From: Clostridia bacterium | GTDB lineage: Bacteria > Bacillota > Clostridia > Christensenellales > Borkfalkiaceae | Direction of reading: 5' to 3' | Assembly: GCA_017648525.1 (NCBI GenBank) | Contig: JAGCIP010000012.1 | Coordinates: forward strand, 1 to 9,989 | Length of the DNA stretch: 9,989 nucleotides | Shown: positions 6,034 through 9,989 of the stretch, piece by piece | Layout of the letters: each line of letters begins with the position of its first letter | How positions within the stretch are numbered: the first letter of the stretch is position 1 | Made by a program: the position numbers and the translations under genes | The notes under the pieces: model-generated | The model's input: only the letters and a program-made list of their open reading frames with translations | Database searches by the model: none | Told to the model about the DNA's origin: nothing

Positions 6034-7248
6034 ATGAAGATTATATCAGGCGGTGTATGTGCCGCAAAAGGGTTTACGGCAAGCGGTGTTCATTGTGGAA
6101 TAAGAAAAAACCGCACAAAAAAAGATTTAGCGTTAATATTTAGCCAAGTTCCCGCAACGGCGGCGGCTGTTTATACGACTAACTTGGTAAAGGGAGCACC
6201 CTTAATCGTTACCAAAAAGCATTTAAGTAACGGTGTTGCGCAAGCGGTTATTTGTAATAGCGGAAACGCTAATACTTGCAATGCAAACGGAATTGAAATT
6301 GCGGAAAAAATGAGCCTTGCGATTGCTAATGAATTAAAAATAAATAAAGACGATATAGTTGTTGCATCAACCGGCGTTATCGGTCAACCGCTTAATCTTT
6401 CGGCAATAGAGAGCGGAATTCCGACTTTAGTAGAAAAATTGTCGGCAAACGGCAGTTTGGACGCTGCTGAAGGCATAATGACTACCGACGTAGCGGTAAA
6501 AGAAGTTGCTATAGAATTTACGGTTGGTGGAAAGACTTGCCGTATAGGTGGCATTGCAAAGGGTAGCGGTATGATTCACCCGAATATGGCAACTATGCTT
6601 GTGTTTATTACTACCGACGTTAAGATTTCCGCTGAAATGCTTTCAAAAGCCTTAAAGAGCGATATTCAAAACACCTTTAATATGATTAGTATCGACGGTG
6701 ATACTTCTACTAACGATATGGTAACCGTTCTTGCAAATGGTATGGCTGAGAACGAAGAAATCAATAGCGAAAACGAAGATTTTGCTATCTTTATGAAAGC
6801 CTTAAACACGGTAAACGTAACTCTTTGTCGTGCTATTGCTGGCGACGGAGAAGGTGCTACAAAACTTTTGGAATGTTCGGTTAGTGGTGCAAAAGAACTT
6901 GAAATTGCTAAAAAAGTTGCAAAAAGCGTTATTTGTTCTAGTTTAACAAAGGCGGCAATGTTTGGCGCAGATGCTAACTGGGGGCGTGTGCTTTGTGCAA
7001 TAGGATATTCTGGCGCAGACGTAGACGTTCAAAAAATTGACGTTGCCTTTAAGTCGGCAAAAGGCGTTATCGACGTTTGCAAAAACGGTAGTGGCGTAGA
7101 TTTTTCAGAAGAAAAGGCAAAAGAAATTCTTTTAGAAAAGGAAATTATAATAGCAGTAAACCTTAACGACGGAGAATGTTCGTCTTCTGCGTGGGGTTGC
7201 GATTTGACGTACGATTACGTAAAAATTAACGGAGATTATCGTACTTGA
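6034..7248 (+). CDS. argJ: Glutamate N-acetyltransferase / ornithine acetyltransferase
   Basis: ArgJ moves the acetyl group from N-acetylornithine to glutamate, giving ornithine and N-acetylglutamate, and so closes the acetyl cycle. Many members also use acetyl-CoA to make N-acetylglutamate. The 404-residue precursor has the self-cleavage motif KGSGMIHPNMATM. Cleavage would fall between Ala186 and Thr187, leaving Thr187 as the N-terminal nucleophile of a roughly 218-residue beta chain after a 186-residue alpha chain. The oxyanion-hole Thr113-Gly114 is in ASTGVIG. AGGAG at 6023-6027 lies inside the end of argC, 6 bp before the ATG. Neither argA nor argE is in the window, which agrees with the cyclic pathway. 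Whether this enzyme is mono- or bifunctional cannot be told from the sequence. Confidence 0.97.
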   Translation: MKIISGGVCAAKGFTASGVHCGIRKNRTKKDLALIFSQVPATAAAVYTTNLVKGAPLIVTKKHLSNGVAQAVICNSGNANTCNANGIEIAEKMSLAIANELKINKDDIVVASTGVIGQPLNLSAIESGIPTLVEKLSANGSLDAAEGIMTTDVAVKEVAIEFTVGGKTCRIGGIAKGSGMIHPNMATMLVFITTDVKISAEMLSKALKSDIQNTFNMISIDGDTSTNDMVTVLANGMAENEEINSENEDFAIFMKALNTVNVTLCRAIAGDGEGATKLLECSVSGAKELEIAKKVAKSVICSSLTKAAMFGADANWGRVLCAIGYSGADVDVQKIDVAFKSAKGVIDVCKNGSGVDFSEEKAKEILLEKEIIIAVNLNDGECSSSAWGCDLTYDYVKINGDYRT

Positions 7249-7254
7249 TTTAGT

Positions 7255-7260
7255 GGAGGG
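7255..7260 (+). promoter_or_regulatory. Ribosome binding site that sets the argB start
   Basis: GGAGGG lies 4-5 bp before ATG 7265. A longer frame could begin at GTG 7253, but that codon overlaps this ribosome binding site and has none of its own upstream. ATG 7265 is therefore preferred, dropping four residues. Confidence 0.8.
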
Positions 7261-7264
7261 TATT

Positions 7265-8137
7265 ATGTATCAAGATTTTTCTAACGCACAACGTGCGGAA
7301 GTGTTAACCGAAGCGTTGCCGTATATAAAGAGATATAACGGAGAAATAGTAGTCGTTAAATACGGCGGAAACGCTATGATAAATCAAAGCCTTAAAGAAC
7401 AAGTGATGCAAGATATAGTATTGCTTTGGCTTACGGGTGTTAAGGTGGTGTTGGTGCACGGTGGCGGACCTGAAATAAGCGAAATGATGCAAAAATTAGG
7501 CAAACAACCCACTTTTGTAGACGGACTTCGTGTTACAGACAAAGAATCTGTCGATATCGTTCAAATGGTGCTTGCAGGTAAAATAAATAAATCGCTCGTA
7601 AACTACATTGAAAGAACGGGCGGAAAGGCTATGGGTATTTCGGGTATGGACGGAAGACTTATAGAAGCCAAAATGAAAGATGAAAGATTAGGTTATGTTG
7701 GGACTATCACAAAAGTTAACATTGAAACTGTTACCGACCTTTTAGAAAAGGGGTATATTCCCGTAATATCAACGGTTGGTTGCGATAAAGACGGCAACAC
7801 CTATAACATAAACGCCGACACGGCATCTGCATTTATTGCGGGTGCGTTAGGTGCAAAAAGACTTATAATGATGACCGATATTTCGGGCATTTTGCAAGAT
7901 AAAGACGACCCGAATACGCTTATCCCAGAAATAACCATAAGCCAAGCAAAAAAATTATTTGAAGAAGGCGTAATATCTGGTGGTATGATACCTAAAGTTG
8001 ATTGTTGTATAGAAGCAATCAACAAGGGCGTTCAAAAGGTTATCATAATGGACGGTAGAGTTCCACATTCAATTTTGATGGAATTGTTTACCGACGAAGG
8101 TGCAGGTACAATGGTGCTTGCCGACAAAAAGGTGTAA
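7265..8137 (+). CDS. argB: Acetylglutamate kinase, arginine-sensitive type
   Basis: ArgB phosphorylates N-acetylglutamate with ATP, the second and usually controlling step in organisms with the acetyl cycle. The 290-residue amino-acid-kinase-fold protein shows Lys32 in KYGGNAM (32-38), the glycine-rich loop HGGGPE starting at His65, and Lys244 in GGMIPKVD. It also has an N-terminal helix segment (LTEALPYIKRYNG, about 14-26) before the first strand and the C-terminal FTDEGAGTMV segment. In characterised families these features mark hexameric, arginine-inhibited kinases and are absent from the E. coli enzyme. Feedback inhibition is therefore inferred. It starts 16 bp after argJ, and argD begins 1 bp after its stop. 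Confidence 0.97.
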   Translation: MYQDFSNAQRAEVLTEALPYIKRYNGEIVVVKYGGNAMINQSLKEQVMQDIVLLWLTGVKVVLVHGGGPEISEMMQKLGKQPTFVDGLRVTDKESVDIVQMVLAGKINKSLVNYIERTGGKAMGISGMDGRLIEAKMKDERLGYVGTITKVNIETVTDLLEKGYIPVISTVGCDKDGNTYNINADTASAFIAGALGAKRLIMMTDISGILQDKDDPNTLIPEITISQAKKLFEEGVISGGMIPKVDCCIEAINKGVQKVIIMDGRVPHSILMELFTDEGAGTMVLADKKV

Positions 8138-8138
8138 A

Positions 8139-9302
8139 ATGAGTAATATAAACATAGACAAACAATACGTCGCTAACACTTATGCACGCTTTCCCGTTGA
8201 ATTTGCATACGGGAAAGGCTCTTATTTATATTCTGCTGACGGCAAAGAATATATAGATATGGGTTCTGGAATAGGCGTTACGGCGTTTGGTATTTGCGAC
8301 GACGTTTGGAAGAACGCCGTTATAGAACAGTTAAATAAAGTTCAACACACTTCTAACTTGTATTATACCGAGCCGTGCGCAAAACTTGCACAAATATTAT
8401 GTTCTCGTACGGGCATGAAAAAAGTGTTTTTCGGCAACTCTGGTGCAGAAGCAAACGAGTGTGCGATAAAGGTTGCAAGAAAGTACGGTGCAGACAACAA
8501 GGGCAAAGATTACAACGTGATAATAACCCTTAAAAATAGTTTTCACGGCAGAACTTTAACGACTTTATCGGCAACGGGGCAAGATAAATTTCACGAATTA
8601 TTTAATCCGTTGACGCAAGGTTTTGTTTATGCAGACGCTAACGACATTAGAAGCGTGGAAAAACTTGTTAATGAGAACAAGGTTTGCGGTATAATAATCG
8701 AGTGCGTTCAAGGCGAAGGCGGGGTTAACGTTTTAGAGCAATCTTTCGTTAAAGGCGTTAGAGAACTTTGCGACAAAGAAGATATAATAATGGTTGTAGA
8801 CGAAGTTCAAACGGGTAACGGCAGAACGGGAGAACTTTATGCGTATATGAATTACGGAATTATGCCCGACGTAATTACCACGGCAAAGGGGCTTGGTGGT
8901 GGATTGCCGATAGGCTGTTGTATAATGAACGACAAGACCGAAATGGTTTTAGGTGCAGGCGACCACGGTTCTACTTTTGGTGGAAATCCCGTATGTTCGG
9001 CTGGTGCAATTAGCGTTATTGAAAGGCTTGACGATAATTTCTTGAAAGACGTTAAGAAAAAAGGTGAGTTTATCGTTAATGAATTATCGGGAGCAAAGGG
9101 CGTGGAAAGTGTTAGCGGAATGGGGCTTATGCTTGGAATTAAGACCACTCGCCCCGCTAAAGACGTTGTTTTAGAGTGTTTAGAAAAAGGGGTTGCTTGC
9201 TTGACGGCAAAGGATAAAGTAAGACTTCTTCCCGCACTCAATATAGACGATGGAGCGCTTAAAAAAGCCGTAGAAGTTTTAAAAGAAGTTTGCGCAAAAT
9301 AA
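8139..9302 (+). CDS. argD: Acetylornithine aminotransferase
   Basis: ArgD is a PLP-dependent class III aminotransferase that converts N-acetylglutamate semialdehyde and glutamate to N-acetylornithine and 2-oxoglutarate. The 387-residue protein has the GNSGAEANE phosphate-binding region, Asp221 and Gln224 in DEVQTGNGRTG, which contact the cofactor ring, and the Schiff-base Lys250 in TTAKGLGGGLP. The frame is open back to 8100, inside argB, but ATG 8139 gives the normal N-terminus (MSNINIDKQYVANTYARFP), and AAAAGGTG (8127-8134) precedes it. It lies 1 bp after argB, implying coupled translation. Relatives also act on succinyl-diaminopimelate or other omega-amino substrates, but the operon makes the arginine role clear. 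Confidence 0.97.
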   Translation: MSNINIDKQYVANTYARFPVEFAYGKGSYLYSADGKEYIDMGSGIGVTAFGICDDVWKNAVIEQLNKVQHTSNLYYTEPCAKLAQILCSRTGMKKVFFGNSGAEANECAIKVARKYGADNKGKDYNVIITLKNSFHGRTLTTLSATGQDKFHELFNPLTQGFVYADANDIRSVEKLVNENKVCGIIIECVQGEGGVNVLEQSFVKGVRELCDKEDIIMVVDEVQTGNGRTGELYAYMNYGIMPDVITTAKGLGGGLPIGCCIMNDKTEMVLGAGDHGSTFGGNPVCSAGAISVIERLDDNFLKDVKKKGEFIVNELSGAKGVESVSGMGLMLGIKTTRPAKDVVLECLEKGVACLTAKDKVRLLPALNIDDGALKKAVEVLKEVCAK

Positions 9303-9312
9303 AGGAGCAAAT

Positions 9313-9989
9313 ATGAACTTAAAAGGTAAAAGTTTTCTTAAATTATTAGATTTTACGCCCGACGAGATAGGTGGGCTTATAGATTATTCTGCAAATCTAA
9401 AAGATCAAAAGAAAAAGGGAATTCCGCATAGAATTTGTGAAGGAAAGAATATCGCACTTATATTTGAAAAAACTAGCACACGCACACGTTGTAGTTTCGA
9501 AGTTGCGGCGGCAGATTTAGGTATGCACCCTGTTTATTTAGACCCGAGCGGTTCTCAAATAGGCAAAAGGGAAAGCATAGCCGACACGGCGAGAGTTCTT
9601 GGCAGAATGTTTGACGGAATTGAATATCGTGGTTATGGTCAAGAAATAGTAGAAGATTTGGCAAAATATGCTGGCATTCCTGTCTGGAACGGCTTGACTA
9701 ACGAATATCATCCCACTCAAATTTTAGCCGACTTATTAACCATAAAAGAGCATTTTGGCGACTTAAAAGGCAAAAAACTTGTATATATGGGCGACGCAAG
9801 ATATAATATGGGCAATTCCTTGATGGTTGGCTGTGCTAAAATGGGTATGCACTTTGTGGCGTGTTCACCCAAAAAGTATTTCCCGAATAGCGAACTCGTT
9901 AAACAATGTCAACAAATAGCAAGGCAAACGGGTGCTGTTTTAGAGTTTATAACTGACCCAATGGTTGCAACAAAGGGCGCTGACGTTAT
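9313..9989 (+). CDS. argF: Ornithine carbamoyltransferase, 3' end cut by the window
   Basis: This enzyme joins carbamoyl phosphate and ornithine to make citrulline, the substrate of ArgG. AAAGGAG (9301-9307) lies 5 bp before the ATG and 10 bp after argD. About 225 codons are visible with no stop, of an expected 310-335, so the gene runs off the right edge. The carbamoyl-phosphate loop STRTR is at residues 55-59, the HPTQ motif starts at His133, and GDARYNMGNS falls near 166-175. The ornithine-side C-terminal motif (HCLP-type) is beyond the window. The SGSQIGKRES, DTARVLGRMFDGIEYRGYG and VPVWNGLTNEYHPTQ segments are closest to the ArgI/ArcB-like branch, but operon position supports an anabolic role. 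Confidence 0.97.
   Translation, partial: MNLKGKSFLKLLDFTPDEIGGLIDYSANLKDQKKKGIPHRICEGKNIALIFEKTSTRTRCSFEVAAADLGMHPVYLDPSGSQIGKRESIADTARVLGRMFDGIEYRGYGQEIVEDLAKYAGIPVWNGLTNEYHPTQILADLLTIKEHFGDLKGKKLVYMGDARYNMGNSLMVGCAKMGMHFVACSPKKYFPNSELVKQCQQIARQTGAVLEFITDPMVATKGADV

Noticed and set aside
8100..8138. Upstream alternative start for ArgD inside argB
   Set aside because: It would overlap the argB C-terminus by 38 bp and add 13 residues with no family counterpart; ATG 8139 fits the usual ArgD N-terminus.
8852..9310. A 152-codon open frame on the minus strand opposite argD
   Set aside because: It lies wholly antisense to a well-supported argD, has low-complexity Ser/Thr/Pro-rich composition and no recognisable motif or ribosome binding site; it is a shadow of argD codon use.

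Overview
The window looks like chromosomal DNA from a low-to-moderate GC, Gram-positive-type anaerobe, most likely an uncultured member of the Clostridia. The support is AT-rich intergenic DNA, strong AGGAG-type ribosome binding sites, a consensus vegetative promoter, intrinsic terminators, and the standard genetic code with normal TAA/TAG/TGA stops. The taxonomic call is an inference; no rRNA or other marker gene is present. All genes lie on the + strand, and nothing points to mobile elements, CRISPR arrays, tRNAs or rRNAs.

Left block (1-2246): the 3' end of a carbohydrate-type catabolic operon whose start lies upstream. It holds the C-terminus of an unrecognised protein (perhaps a PHP-like metallohydrolase), a short-chain dehydrogenase resembling sorbitol-6-phosphate 2-dehydrogenase (SrlD), and a class II (zinc, adducin-fold) aldolase of the extended kind usually found fused to a dehydrogenase. 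A structured hairpin sits between the last two genes. A perfect 14-bp intrinsic terminator ends the block. The substrate cannot be named from sequence.

Regulatory gap (2247-2442): very AT-rich DNA with six TGAAT/ATTCA-type half-sites resembling ARG boxes (ArgR/AhrC operators). It is followed by a perfect TTGACA-17-TATAAT promoter with palindromes in its spacer and over its -10 element.

Right block (2443-9989): one tightly packed arginine operon in the order argG-argH-argC-argJ-argB-argD-argF, with argF cut by the window end. ArgJ, ArgB, ArgC and ArgD form the acetylated pathway from glutamate to N-acetylornithine, and ArgJ recycles the acetyl group to give ornithine. ArgF, ArgG and ArgH then convert ornithine to citrulline, argininosuccinate and arginine. 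Gene junctions are -4 to +16 bp except argG-argH, where a 69-bp gap holds a terminator-like hairpin with a T-rich tail, a candidate internal attenuator. ArgC is of the short 'type 2' form, and ArgB carries the N-terminal helix typical of arginine-inhibited enzymes.

No wholly new system is evident. The points most worth following are the regulatory architecture of the arginine operon (clustered ARG-like half-sites plus a possible internal terminator) and the unfused aldolase/dehydrogenase pair of unknown substrate.
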